Source: Flavobacteriales bacterium
GTDB lineage: Bacteria > Bacteroidota > Bacteroidia > Flavobacteriales_F > PHOS-HE28
Reading direction: 5' to 3'
Assembly: GCA_016718655.1 (NCBI GenBank)
Contig: JADKCV010000048.1
Coordinates: 1 to 29,725, forward strand
Length of the DNA: 29,725 nt
The position numbers were made by a program, and so were the translations under genes. The notes beneath the pieces were generated by a model, which was given only the letters and a program-made list of their open reading frames with translations, was not told the origin of the DNA and did no database searches. The number at the start of each line of letters is the position of its first letter. Position 1 is the stretch's first letter. Below, piece by piece: positions 1-7,481 of the stretch.

Positions 1-1018
1 ACCGCTTCGCGATCCGCACTAGGTGCAACATGATCGGCACTTCGATCAGCACGCCCACCACGGTGACCAATGCTGCACCACTGTTCAAGCCGAACAGCGC
101 GATCGCCACGGCCACGGATAGCTCGAAGAAGTTGCTCGCCCCGATCATGCTGGCCGGTGCGCAGGTCCGGTACGGGAGGCCCAGCCAACGGCCTCCTTTC
201 CAACTCAGGAAGAAGATGAAGTAGGTCTGCAACGAAAGCGGGATGGCGATGAGCAGGATGTCCAACGGGTTGGCGAGGATCTTGTGCCCTTGAAAGGCGA
301 AGAGCAGGATCACGTGAGCCAGCAGCGCGGTGATGGACACCGGCTTCAACCGGGGAGGAAGCGGGTCTTGAACCACTCTTCACCCTTGCTGCTCATGAGC
401 CAGCGGTGCGTGAAGTAACCTGCCACCAATGGAATGACCACGAAGACGATCACCGAGGTGCTGAGCACGCCCCATGGGATAGCGATGCCCGTGATGCCCA
501 GCAGCAGTTGCACGATGGGGATGAAGAGCACCAGCAGGATCAGGTCGTTCACGCTCACTTGCACCAGCGTGTAGTTGGGGTCGCCACCGCTGAGGTAGCT
601 CCATACGAAGACCATGGCCGTGCAAGGCGCGGCGCCGAGCAGGATGGCCCCGGCGATGTACTCGTTCGCCAGTTCCGGCGTGATCCAGGCTGCGTACAGC
701 TTGGTGAAGAACACCCATGCGAAGAAGGCCATGGTGAAGGGCTTGATCAACCAGTTCACCACCACGGTGAGGCCCAGCCCCTTCAACTGCGGACCGATCT
801 TGCGCACACTGTCGAAGTCCACCTGCACCATCATGGGGAAGATCATCAACCAGATCAGAATGGCCACCGGGATGTTCACCGTGTTGATCTCCAGGTCGGC
901 GATCACCTGCATGCCGCTACCGGCGAGCTCGCCCAATGCGATCCCTGCAGCGATGCACAGCAGCACCCAGGCCGTGAGGTACTTCTCGAAAAAGCCGATG
1001 GAGGGTGGTCCTGGTCAT
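1..1018 (-). CDS. acr3: ACR3-family arsenite efflux permease, frameshifted and cut by the window edge
   Basis: Inner-membrane arsenite exporter of the BART/ACR3 family, the efflux step of the ars operon. The 346-966 stretch reads as hydrophobic helices and contains the family hallmark AAPCTAMVFVWSYL, with the conserved Cys that binds As(III). This frame stops after FKTRFLPG at 346. The family sequence resumes at once in another frame (LKPVSITALLAHVILLF, then the conserved GASNFFELSVAVA with its Glu, then LIEVPIMLHLVRIAKR) and runs to base 1, so only about the last ten residues are missing. One missing G in the 352-355 run explains the break. At the 5' end the best start, ATG at 1018, also leads into the SIGFFEKYLTAWVLL frame only if one base at about 1001-1006 is removed; otherwise GTG at 966 is the first in-frame start. 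It is last in the operon arsR-arsM-arsC-acr3. Family certain; integrity uncertain. Confidence 0.9.
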
Positions 1019-1030
1019 AGGAGTGTGTTC

Positions 1031-1180
1031 AACCGTGAATGGAGGTGGATGAACGTGAATAGGATCCCTTGCAACCCTTATGGACAGTAGGGTCCTTCAT
1101 CACCACCCACTTTCCTGGACGCATCCCTTGCTGCATTTCATTGCCGTTCATGGACGTTCATTCACGGTCCACTTGCATTC
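1031..1180. repeat. Decamer repeats in inverted arrangement between arsC and acr3
   Basis: The 160-bp spacer between acr3 and arsC has no gene. At 1140-1180 the plus strand reads as near-decamers starting with A: ATTGCCGTTC, ATGGACGTTC, ATTCACGGTC, a spare C, ACTTGCATTC. At 1031-1060 the minus strand reads ATTCACGTTC, ATCCACCTCC, ATTCACGGTT. The two arms are therefore related in opposite orientation around an ~80-bp centre and could pair in the transcript. Function unknown; chance similarity is not excluded. Confidence 0.45.
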
Positions 1181-1807
1181 ACCTACTGGCCTGCTGCATC
1201 ACGTACCACAGCTCTGCTGCGATCTGCAGGCAACGCTCGTCGTAGCGGGCGGCCTCCTCCTGGGTGCCATCGGCCACTTTGGGATCCATGTACGGCAGGC
1301 TGATGCGGTCCAACGCGCCGAACACGATGGGGCAGTTCTTGTCCGCCTCCGAGCAGGTCATCACCGCGCAGAAGTCCTTCTGGGGGTTGGCGGCATCGTC
1401 GTACTTCTTGCTCCAGCACCGCTCGGCTGCGTGGTCCTTTGTGAAGGACACCTCGTACATCGGGTTCTTGCCTTCCGGCCTCACCACATGGAAACCGGCG
1501 CGTTCCACAGCCGCCACGGCGCGGGTTGAAGGCTGTGGCCTCGGTTCCTCCGCTGTAGGTGCGCACATGGTCATGGCCGAACTGCCAGGCTGCGGTGGCC
1601 GCCCACAACTGGCTCAGATGGCTGCGGCGGCTGTTGTGTGTGCAGATGAAGGTGAGGTCGGCCGTGGTCCCTGCGGCCTTGCGCTCCTTGACGAATGCAA
1701 CGAGCAGGGCCAAGCTTTCCTTGCGTTCGGCAGGGAATGGCGGCCACGGCGGGAAGCACACGTTCATTCACGTAGCGCTGCAGGTCGGGATGAAGGATGC
1801 GGTCCAT
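1179..1807 (-). CDS. arsC: Arsenate reductase-like low-molecular-weight protein tyrosine phosphatase, two frameshifts
   Basis: Cytoplasmic arsenate reductase of the LMW-PTP fold, which would reduce As(V) to As(III) for methylation or export. The P-loop FICTHNSRRSHLSQLW carries the CX5R catalytic signature; downstream come TYSGGTEATAFNPR, AVAAVERAGFHVV and FCAVMTCSEADKNCP, as in Bacteroidota homologues annotated as protein-tyrosine-phosphatase. The protein is spread over three frames. MDRILHPDLQRYVNERVLP starts at 1807; an extra base in the G run at 1733-1735 moves it to PAERKESLALLVAFVKE; two missing bases in the GC repeat at about 1516-1525 move it to AVAAVERAGF, which ends at 1179. With both corrected the gene has exactly 210 codons (209 aa), a normal size. 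The preceding 140 bp (1808-1947) holds no convincing gene, only small inverted repeats. Confidence 0.88.
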
Positions 1808-1947
1808 GGGAGTGGTCGTCGAGTAGGAGTGAGAGGAGAAGGGTCGGAAGAAGCAGGAGATGGTGCATGGTTCGGTAGCAGGTGTTCAGGCCGCAGCCGG
1901 GCAGGGCTGCCTTCAGGGTTGGCAGGCGTGCCGCCTTCAGTGCTGAC

Positions 1948-2783
1948 TTATCCGGTTTCATTGCGGACAGGGTCCACGCTGCGCTTCCTGGCCGATACCG
2001 TGATGCTGAAGATGCCCGTGCCGCTGGCCTTGAACGCCGCGATCTCCTCCGCGCTCAGAGTGGCGGGAGGATGTCATCCGGCACGATGATGGGCTTGCGC
2101 TTCTGCACGCTCACCTGCTCGAAGCCCATGTCGTGGATGATGCCGAGGTATTCGCTTTCCTGCAACGCGGCGCCCACACAGCCGGCATACATCTCCGCGC
2201 TGGCGCGCAGGTTGTCGGGGATCGCCCCGCGCAGCACCACATCGCTGATGCTGAAGTGTCCGCCGGGCTTCAGCACGCGCAGCACCTCGCTCAAGGCCTG
2301 GCGCTTGTTGGGCACCAGGTTGAGCACACAGTTGCTCACCACCACGTCCACGATGTTGCTCGTGAGCGGCAGCGATTCGATATCGCCCTGGCGGAACTCC
2401 ACGTTCTGGTAGCCCAGCTTTGCGGCGTTGGCCTTCGCCTTGGCCACCATTTCCGGGGTGAAGTCCACGCCGATCACACGACCGTCCTCACCGGTCTCGT
2501 GGCGGGCCACGAAACAGTCGTTACCGGCGCCGCTGCCCAGGTCGAGCACCGTATCGCCTGGCTTGATGCCGGCGAACTGTGTTGGAAGTCCGCAACCGAG
2601 CCCCAGGTCGGCATCCGGGTTGTAGCCCTCCACCTGCGTGTAGTCATCGGTCATGATGTTGTACACCTCGGTACTGCATCCACCTGCGCCACAGCAGCTG
2701 CTCGCGTTGGTGTCCTTGTCCTGTAAGGCGATCTCCGCGTACTTGGCGCGGACCATTTCTTTCGTTTCGTTCGGAGTTGTCAT
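1948..2783 (-). CDS. arsM: Arsenite S-adenosylmethionine methyltransferase, C-terminus frameshifted
   Basis: Class I SAM-dependent methyltransferase that methylates As(III). Evidence: a Cys-rich N-terminus (SSCCGAGGCS), SAM motif I in VLDLGSGAGNDCFVA, an acidic motif VIGVDFTPEM, and the cysteines expected for arsenic binding in GLGCGLP, VVSNCVLNL and YAGCVGAAL. I start it at ATG 2783 (MTTPNETKEMVRAKY) rather than at the in-frame upstream extension, because homologues begin near here and arsR ends 44 nt upstream. As sequenced the frame stops at 2055 after DDILPPL. In the next frame the expected tail continues (LSAEEIAAFKASGTGIFSI, then ITVSARKRSVDPVRNETG) to a TAA at 1948. One missing G at 2062-2063 (GG for GGG) explains it and gives exactly 279 codons. 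Second gene of the ars operon. Confidence 0.92.
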
Positions 2784-2803
2784 GGGAGTGGGGGGGCTGT
2801 GGA

Positions 2804-2819
2804 GCGGGGAATTCCCCGC
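2804..2819. promoter_or_regulatory. Perfect 16-bp palindrome / hairpin between arsR and arsM
   Basis: GCGGGGAATTCCCCGC is a perfect palindrome in the 44-nt gap between the arsR stop and the arsM ATG. In the transcript it could form a six-bp GC stem with an AAUU loop. No U tract follows in the direction of transcription, so an intrinsic terminator is unlikely. An mRNA-processing or stability element, or a protein-binding site, is possible. Confidence 0.5.
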
Positions 2820-2827
2820 CGTTATGC

Positions 2828-3160
2828 TCAACAGCAACTGCTGTCGATGGGTTTGTATCTATCGAACATGGCGTTGAAGGCCGACCGTACCTTGGCCCAG
2901 GTCTTGGCATCGATGCAGTAGCACACGCTGGTGCCCTCCACGGTTCCGGTGATCAGTCCAGCGTCCTTCAACTCACGCAAGTGCTGACTGATGGTGGCCT
3001 GTGCCAGGCCGAGTTCGTCCACCAGGCTTCCGCAGACGCAGGTGTTCTGCTTCAAGAGGTATTGGAGGATGGCGATGCGCGCCGGATGCCCCAGCACCTT
3101 GGCCCATGTGGCCAGTTGGTTCTGTTGCGCGGAGAAGAGATCGGTCTTGGTGATGCCCAT
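2828..3160 (-). CDS. arsR: ArsR/SmtB-family arsenic-responsive repressor
   Basis: A 110-residue winged-helix repressor, first gene of the ars operon. The N-terminal part has the usual LGHPARIAILQYLL; then NTCVCGSLVDELGLAQ carries the Cys-Val-Cys arsenite-binding pair next to the DNA-recognition helix ATISQHLRELKDAGLI, and the wing is GTVEGTSVCYCID. The C-terminus ends in SSCC, which could add thiol ligands. As(III) binding should release it from its operator; a matching palindrome lies 14 nt upstream of its own start codon, so it is probably autoregulated. The gene is intact, unlike the three arsenic genes downstream. Confidence 0.95.
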   Translation of the reverse strand: MGITKTDLFSAQQNQLATWAKVLGHPARIAILQYLLKQNTCVCGSLVDELGLAQATISQHLRELKDAGLITGTVEGTSVCYCIDAKTWAKVRSAFNAMFDRYKPIDSSCC

Positions 3161-3173
3161 GGTCGTCTTGTAG

Positions 3174-3189
3174 ATCGCAATATTACGAT
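3174..3189 (-). promoter_or_regulatory. Candidate ArsR operator overlapping a -7 box
   Basis: ATCGCAATATTACGAT is a 16-bp palindrome with one mismatched symmetric pair, just upstream of arsR. AT-rich inverted repeats of this kind are typical ArsR-family operators. On the minus strand its core reads TAATATTG (3185-3178), one mismatch from the Bacteroidota -7 box TAnnTTTG, so bound repressor would cover the promoter. No clear -33 TTG was found at the right distance. Confidence 0.6.
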
Positions 3190-3242
3190 GATTGTGAGAT
3201 CATCGGTAGATGCCGATGGAGATTTAACAATTGGCCGTCGGT

Positions 3243-4355
3243 CTACTTTGGCGCTGTGCGGTAGATCCACACGCCGACCAGGGCGAAGATCACGTTGGGC
3301 AGCCACACAGCCAAGAAAGGGTCGAGCCCCGCGTTGGTGGCGGCGACGGTCGTTAGCTTCATGCCGAAGATGTACATCAGGATGAGCAGCACACCCAGTG
3401 CCAGGTGAAGGCCCGTCCCCCCCCGCACCTTGCGACTAGCGATGCTCACACCGATCAGGGTGAACACATAGGTGGCGAAAGGGTAGGAGGTGCGTTGGTG
3501 TTTCTCGATGATGTAGGGCATCACCGAGTCGTCGCCTTGCTTCTGCTTGGCGTCGATGTAGGCGTTGATCTCGGTCCAGCCCATCGCCATGGCGGTCTCC
3601 CAGCGTTGGCCGAGATCGGAAGGTCGTAGTGCGATCAGCGTATCGGACGCTTCGCGCCTGAGCACGGTCTCCGGCTCGGTGGTCATGTCGCGCAGTACCG
3701 CATCGAACAGATGCCAGGTGCCGGTGACCGTGTCGAACACCGCGCGATCGGCGTTGAGTTTCCGAAGCAGCACGCCGTCCTCCCAGTGTTCGAGGCTGAA
3801 CCGGAAGCCTGTGCGCTCCGCTACGTTGAAGCTCTCGAAGTAGGCGATGGTGCCCGGTGCGATCTCGCGGTGCAGGTGCTTCTCATCCACGAAGTACGAC
3901 ACGCGGATATGCTCCTCCTCGAAGCCCAGGCGCTTCTTGTTGGCCGCCGGGAGGATGCTGTGGTTGATGATGAGCGAAAGTGCGGTGAGGAAGGTGGCGG
4001 CCAGGAAGTAGGGCCACATCACCCGGGGGAAACTGACGCCGCTGCTCAGCATGGCCACCACCTCGGTGCGGTGCGCCAGTCGACTGGTGAACAGTAGGAC
4101 AGCCAGGAAGATGAGCAGCCCGCTGAACAGGTTGCTATAGTAGATCACGAAGTTGAAGTAGTAATCGACCACGATCTCCCGCGTGGTGGCGTTCATCTTG
4201 GCGAAGTCCTCGGTCTTCTCGCTGATATCGAACACCACCGCGATGAGCATGATGGTGACCAGGATGAAGAAGAACGTCCCGAGGAACTGCCGGATGATAT
4301 AGCGGTCGAGGGTCTTCAGCACGGGGTGCTCGGTTGTCGGTTGACCGCTGTCCAT
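3243..4355 (-). CDS. LptF/LptG (YjgP/YjgQ) family permease
   Basis: Inner-membrane subunit of the lipopolysaccharide export ABC transporter, which with LptB (not in this window) extracts LPS and passes it to the periplasmic bridge. The family pattern is visible: LKTLDRYIIRQFLGTFFF with a first TM helix; two further TM helices around IYYSNLFSGLLIFLAVLLF and VMWPYFLAATFLTALSLII; a ~170-residue periplasmic domain (AYFESFNVAER, GFRFSLEHW); then three C-terminal TM helices (YVFTLIGVSIASRKVRGG and after). I chose ATG 4355 (MDSGQPTTEHPV). An ATG at 4430, four nt after the tgt stop, would put a strong hairpin inside the coding region and add a Cys/Pro-rich tail absent from the family; a GTG just before LKTLDRYI is also possible. 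LptF and LptG cannot be told apart here. Transcribed after tgt. Confidence 0.93.
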   Translation of the reverse strand: MDSGQPTTEHPVLKTLDRYIIRQFLGTFFFILVTIMLIAVVFDISEKTEDFAKMNATTREIVVDYYFNFVIYYSNLFSGLLIFLAVLLFTSRLAHRTEVVAMLSSGVSFPRVMWPYFLAATFLTALSLIINHSILPAANKKRLGFEEEHIRVSYFVDEKHLHREIAPGTIAYFESFNVAERTGFRFSLEHWEDGVLLRKLNADRAVFDTVTGTWHLFDAVLRDMTTEPETVLRREASDTLIALRPSDLGQRWETAMAMGWTEINAYIDAKQKQGDDSVMPYIIEKHQRTSYPFATYVFTLIGVSIASRKVRGGTGLHLALGVLLILMYIFGMKLTTVAATNAGLDPFLAVWLPNVIFALVGVWIYRTAPK

Positions 4356-4362
4356 GTTCGAT

Positions 4363-4391
4363 GCGGAAATGCCCGTCGGCGGGCATTCCGC
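4363..4391 (-). promoter_or_regulatory. Strong stem-loop between tgt and the lptF/G gene
   Basis: GCGGAATGCCCG (minus strand) pairs with CGGGCATTTCCGC around a 4-nt loop: 12 base pairs with one bulged base. It lies between the tgt stop (4435) and the preferred permease start (4355). There is no U tract, so it is more likely an mRNA-processing, stability or translation-modulating element than a terminator. Confidence 0.6.
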
Positions 4392-4434
4392 GTGGATGTA
4401 AGACATGGGACAGCCGGTGTTCGTGCTCATAACC

Positions 4435-5557
4435 TCACCTTCCGGGTTTGGGCAACAAGGCGTTCTTCCATGCGGTGAAGCTCCCGTCGAGGATGTGTGT
4501 ACGGGCCTGCTTCATCAACGCCAGGTAGAAGCCCAGGTTGTGCAGACTGGCGATCTGTTGGCCCAGCATCTCGTTGCTCTGGAACAGGTGGCGCACGAAG
4601 GCGCGTGAATAGGCCGTGTCCACCCAACTATGCCCTCCGGCGTCCAAGGGGCTGTGGTCATCGCTCCACTGCTTGTTCTTGATGTTCACCACACCGTCCA
4701 TGGTGAAGAGCATGCCGTTGCGTCCATTGCGGGTGGGCATCACACAGTCGAACATGTCCACCCCGCGGGCCATGTTCTCCAACAGGTTCCATGGGGTGCC
4801 ACCCCATCAGGTACCGCGGCCGGTCCTTCGGCAGGATGTCGCAGCACAGTTCGGCCATGGCATACATTTCTTCCTCGGGTTCACCCACGCTCAGCCCGCC
4901 GATGGCGTTGCCCACGGCGCCCTTGGTGGCGATGTACTCCGCCGAGCGCTTCCGCAGTTCCGGGAAGGTGCTTCCCTGCACGATCGGGAACAAGGCTTGT
5001 TCATGACCGTACTTCGGCTCCGTGCTGTTGAAGCGCTCGATACAACGGTCCAGCCAACGATGGGTGAGGTGCATGCTCTTCTCCGCATAGGTCGGTTCAC
5101 AGGGCCATGGCGTGCATTCATCGAAGGCCATGCAAATGTCCGCACCGATGCTGCGCTGGATGTCCATCACGCCCTCCGGGGTGAAGAGGTGCTTGCTCCC
5201 GTCGATGTGGCTGCTGAAGCGCACCCCTTCCTCGGTGATCTTGCGGATGTCGCTGAGGCTGTGCACCTGGAACCCGCCACTGTCGGTGAGGATGGGACGG
5301 TCCCAGCCGTTGAAGCGATGCAGGCCGCCGGCATGCTCGATCACCTCCGTACCGGGCCGCAGGTACAAGTGATAGGTATTGCTGAGCATGATGGGCGCAT
5401 CGAGGTCGTTGCGCAGTTCGCGGGGATGCACGGCCTTCACCGCACCCAGGGTACCCACGGGCATGAACACAGGGGTGGGGATGACCCCGTGGTCGGTATG
5501 GAGTTCACCGGCCCTGGCGTGGGATCCGGCATCGGTGGTCAACAGCTTGAATTCCAT
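4435..5557 (-). CDS. tgt: Queuine/preQ1 tRNA-guanine transglycosylase, frameshifted
   Basis: Exchanges guanine-34 in GUN-anticodon tRNAs for the queuosine precursor. Motifs: TPVFMPVGTLGAVKAV, ILTDSGGFQVHSL (Asp of the active site), GGLSVGEP and FDCVMPTRNGRNG (nucleophile Asp and tRNA-binding loop). Start at ATG 5557 (MEFKLLTTDAGSHARAG), preceded by a perfect -7 box. The frame breaks after RPRYLMG: as read it becomes WHPMEPVGEHG, whereas the family sequence VGTPWNLLENMARGVDMFD returns if one C is added to each of the C runs 4799-4800 and 4802-4805. The corrected gene has exactly 375 codons (374 aa), the usual length. The C-terminal zinc site is absent: where E. coli-type enzymes have CxCxxC this one has LDAGGHSWVDTAYSRAFVRHL. 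I believe this is common in Bacteroidota, so it is not itself a sign of decay. Confidence 0.95.
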
Positions 5558-5572
5558 GGGATACAGGGGCGG

Positions 5573-5580
5573 CAAAGGTA
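5573..5580 (-). promoter_or_regulatory. Candidate -7 box for tgt
   Basis: TACCTTTG on the minus strand matches the Bacteroidota -7 consensus TAnnTTTG exactly, 15 nt upstream of the tgt ATG. No good -33 TTG element is visible upstream. The rest of the divergent spacer (5558-5715) shows TAGCTTCG at 5665-5672 on the plus strand, a weaker candidate for the glycosyltransferase gene. Confidence 0.4.
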
Positions 5581-5715
5581 GGCGGGGGGCGTGCCACGGA
5601 CCATCCACGCTCGGGGTGTTCATAACTGGACGGACGTCCACCCGTGGGAGCGAAGGGGCGGGGATAGCTTCGCAACGTTGCTGGAACGCCCTATCCAGCT
5701 GCTGTCCGAAACTCC

Positions 5716-6816
5716 ATGTGGTCCCTAGAATTCCAGGTGATGGCCGGTGCGCTGGTCGTGCTCCTGTTCTTCCACCTGTTCATGTTCCTGCGCCTTGCAG
5801 TGCGCCAGACCCCGGTGGAGCCGGACCATGAGCTACCGGTGAGCGTGGTCATCTGCTCGCGCAATGAGGCCCGGACCTTGGAGGTGCTTCTTCCCGTCCT
5901 ATTGGCCCAGGAACACCGCACTTTCGAGGTGGTGGTGGTGAACGACCGCAGCGAGGACGACACTTGGGAGGTGCTTCAATGGATGAAGCCACAATACGAG
6001 CGACTGCGGCCGGTGAACATCCAAGCCGATGAGAAGTTCAGCTACGGCAAGAAGATCGCGTTGGGGGTGGGTGTGCGCGCGGCCAAATACCCGCATGTGC
6101 TCCTCACCGACGCCGATTGCCTGCCCGACGGTCCCGACTGGATCAGCACCATGGCTTCGGGGTTCCGTAAGGGCCGCAGCATCGTCATCGGACACAGTCC
6201 GTATGTGGCGCAGCCGGGCCTTACGAACGTGTTGGAGCGGTACGACGGTTGCATGAAGGCCGCCCAGTACATGTCCTTCGCCATGGCCGGGTTCCCTTAT
6301 ATGGGAGTTGGTCGCAACCTGGGATATACCAGCGAGGTGTTCTTCAACGCACGCACCGCCAGCAGAGGCAACCACCTGATGAGCGGGGATGATGACCTTT
6401 TCATCAACGCCGTTGCCCGCGCGAACAACACGGCCGTGGTCACCGATCCCCGATCCTTCATGACCACACGCCCCACGGCCGACCTCATGAGCTGGATCCG
6501 CCGCAAGCGCCGGCACTACACCACGGCGGTGCATTACCGCTTCGGCCACCAGGTGTTGCTGACACTGCTGCCCTTGGCCCATCTGGTGTTCTGGGCAGTG
6601 TTGGTGCTCCTGATCGTGAAGGGGCAATGGCAGCAGGTGGCCATCGCGGCCGCGGTGAAGCTCCTGGTGCTCCTGCCCATCACCATGGCGGCCCTGCACC
6701 GGCTGCGCGCAGGCGCGCTCATCTGGTTCGCATTACCCTTGGAATGGTTGTTCCTACTTTTGGATCCACTGCTGTACACCAGCACGATCCTCGTCAAGCC
6801 CAAACGATGGAAGTGA
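5716..6816 (+). CDS. Membrane-anchored family 2 glycosyltransferase
   Basis: A 366-residue GT-A fold glycosyltransferase. An N-terminal TM helix (about residues 8-28) is followed by the catalytic domain: VSVVICSRNEARTLEVLLP nucleotide-binding start, VVVVNDRSEDDTWEVL, the DxD metal motif in VLLTDADCLPDG, an acceptor-site acidic motif MSGDDDLFIN, and WIRRKRRHY in the place of QxxRW. Three hydrophobic segments follow at about 275-350. The topology resembles membrane synthases that move a sugar onto a lipid or polysaccharide at the inner membrane; donor and acceptor cannot be read from sequence. ATG 5716 is the first start; ATG 5743 would remove part of the first TM helix. Its last 10 nt overlap the start of the sigma-factor gene, suggesting translational coupling. 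Confidence 0.85.
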   Translation: MWSLEFQVMAGALVVLLFFHLFMFLRLAVRQTPVEPDHELPVSVVICSRNEARTLEVLLPVLLAQEHRTFEVVVVNDRSEDDTWEVLQWMKPQYERLRPVNIQADEKFSYGKKIALGVGVRAAKYPHVLLTDADCLPDGPDWISTMASGFRKGRSIVIGHSPYVAQPGLTNVLERYDGCMKAAQYMSFAMAGFPYMGVGRNLGYTSEVFFNARTASRGNHLMSGDDDLFINAVARANNTAVVTDPRSFMTTRPTADLMSWIRRKRRHYTTAVHYRFGHQVLLTLLPLAHLVFWAVLVLLIVKGQWQQVAIAAAVKLLVLLPITMAALHRLRAGALIWFALPLEWLFLLLDPLLYTSTILVKPKRWK

Positions 6817-7415
6817 ACGAGAACCTCAGCGAAAAGGCCCAGTACGACTACCAGCTCGTGCGGCGTGCCGTGGACAAAGGCGATCAGAAGGCCTACGCCG
6901 AACTGATGAGCCGGTACCGCGACTCCATCTACTTCATGTTGTTGAAGATGATCAACAACAAGGACGATGCGGACGATCTGACGATCGAAGCCTTCGGCAA
7001 GGCCTTCCACCGCCTGAAGCAGTACACGCCGAACTACGCGTTCAGCACCTGGCTATTCAAGATCGCGTCCAACAACTGCATCGACTGGATCCGGAAACAG
7101 AAGAAGAAGACCTTCTCCATCGACAATCCCATCGGTACCGACGATGGCGATGAGATGACGATCGAGCTGAAGAGCCATGGCCTCGATCCCGAGGATATCG
7201 CCATCCGCGAGCAGAAGAACGCCATCATGCGTGAAGTGGTGGACAAGCTCAAGCCGCGCTACCGCACCTTGGTGGAACTGCGTTACTACAAGGAGTACAG
7301 CTACGAGGAGATCGCCGACGAGCTCGACCTTCCCTTGGGCACCGTCAAGGCCCAGTTGTTCCGCGCCCGCGAGTTCCTCCTCAACCTGATGGAGACCCGC
7401 AAGGACCATATTTGA
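6807..7415 (+). CDS. ECF-type RNA polymerase sigma factor
   Basis: A 202-residue sigma-70 family regulator with only regions 2 and 4. Region 2 is at about residues 20-90 (MLLKMINNKDDADDLTIEAF, YAFSTWLFKIASNNCIDWIR). A charged linker (KQKKKTFSIDNPIGTDDGDE) follows. Region 4 is at about 140-195, with the helix-turn-helix YSYEEIADELDLPLGTVKAQ. ATG 6807 (MEVNENLSEKAQYDY) overlaps the glycosyltransferase 3' end, so the two are probably co-translated. No anti-sigma factor gene is adjacent; rsmG follows. The target regulon is unknown. Intact and similar in codon use to its neighbours. Confidence 0.92.
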   Translation: MEVNENLSEKAQYDYQLVRRAVDKGDQKAYAELMSRYRDSIYFMLLKMINNKDDADDLTIEAFGKAFHRLKQYTPNYAFSTWLFKIASNNCIDWIRKQKKKTFSIDNPIGTDDGDEMTIELKSHGLDPEDIAIREQKNAIMREVVDKLKPRYRTLVELRYYKEYSYEEIADELDLPLGTVKAQLFRAREFLLNLMETRKDHI

Positions 7416-7419
7416 TGCC

Positions 7420-7455
7420 ACGTACCCATGGATACATGTGCGCATGTGCCCATGC
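7420..7455 (+). repeat. Degenerate octamer tandem repeat before rsmG
   Basis: The spacer between the sigma factor and rsmG reads as back-to-back 8-mers: ACGTACCC, ATGGATAC, ATGTGCGC, ATGTGCCC, ATG. The rough consensus is ATGTNCNC. A related array lies at 9960-10021. The in-frame ATG at 7428 belongs to this repeat and should not be taken as the rsmG start. Confidence 0.55.
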
Positions 7456-7481
7456 CGAATGACGCATCAAGCCGTGCACCG

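Noticed and set aside
1764..1961. A 65-codon minus-strand frame between arsM and arsC
   Set aside because: It overlaps the true arsM end and arsC start and looks like Leu/Arg filler; the frames it mixes are explained by the indels in both neighbours.
4616..5581. A 321-codon plus-strand frame opposite tgt
   Set aside because: Shadow of tgt: His/Val/Gly-rich with no motif, and tgt motifs are unambiguous on the other strand.
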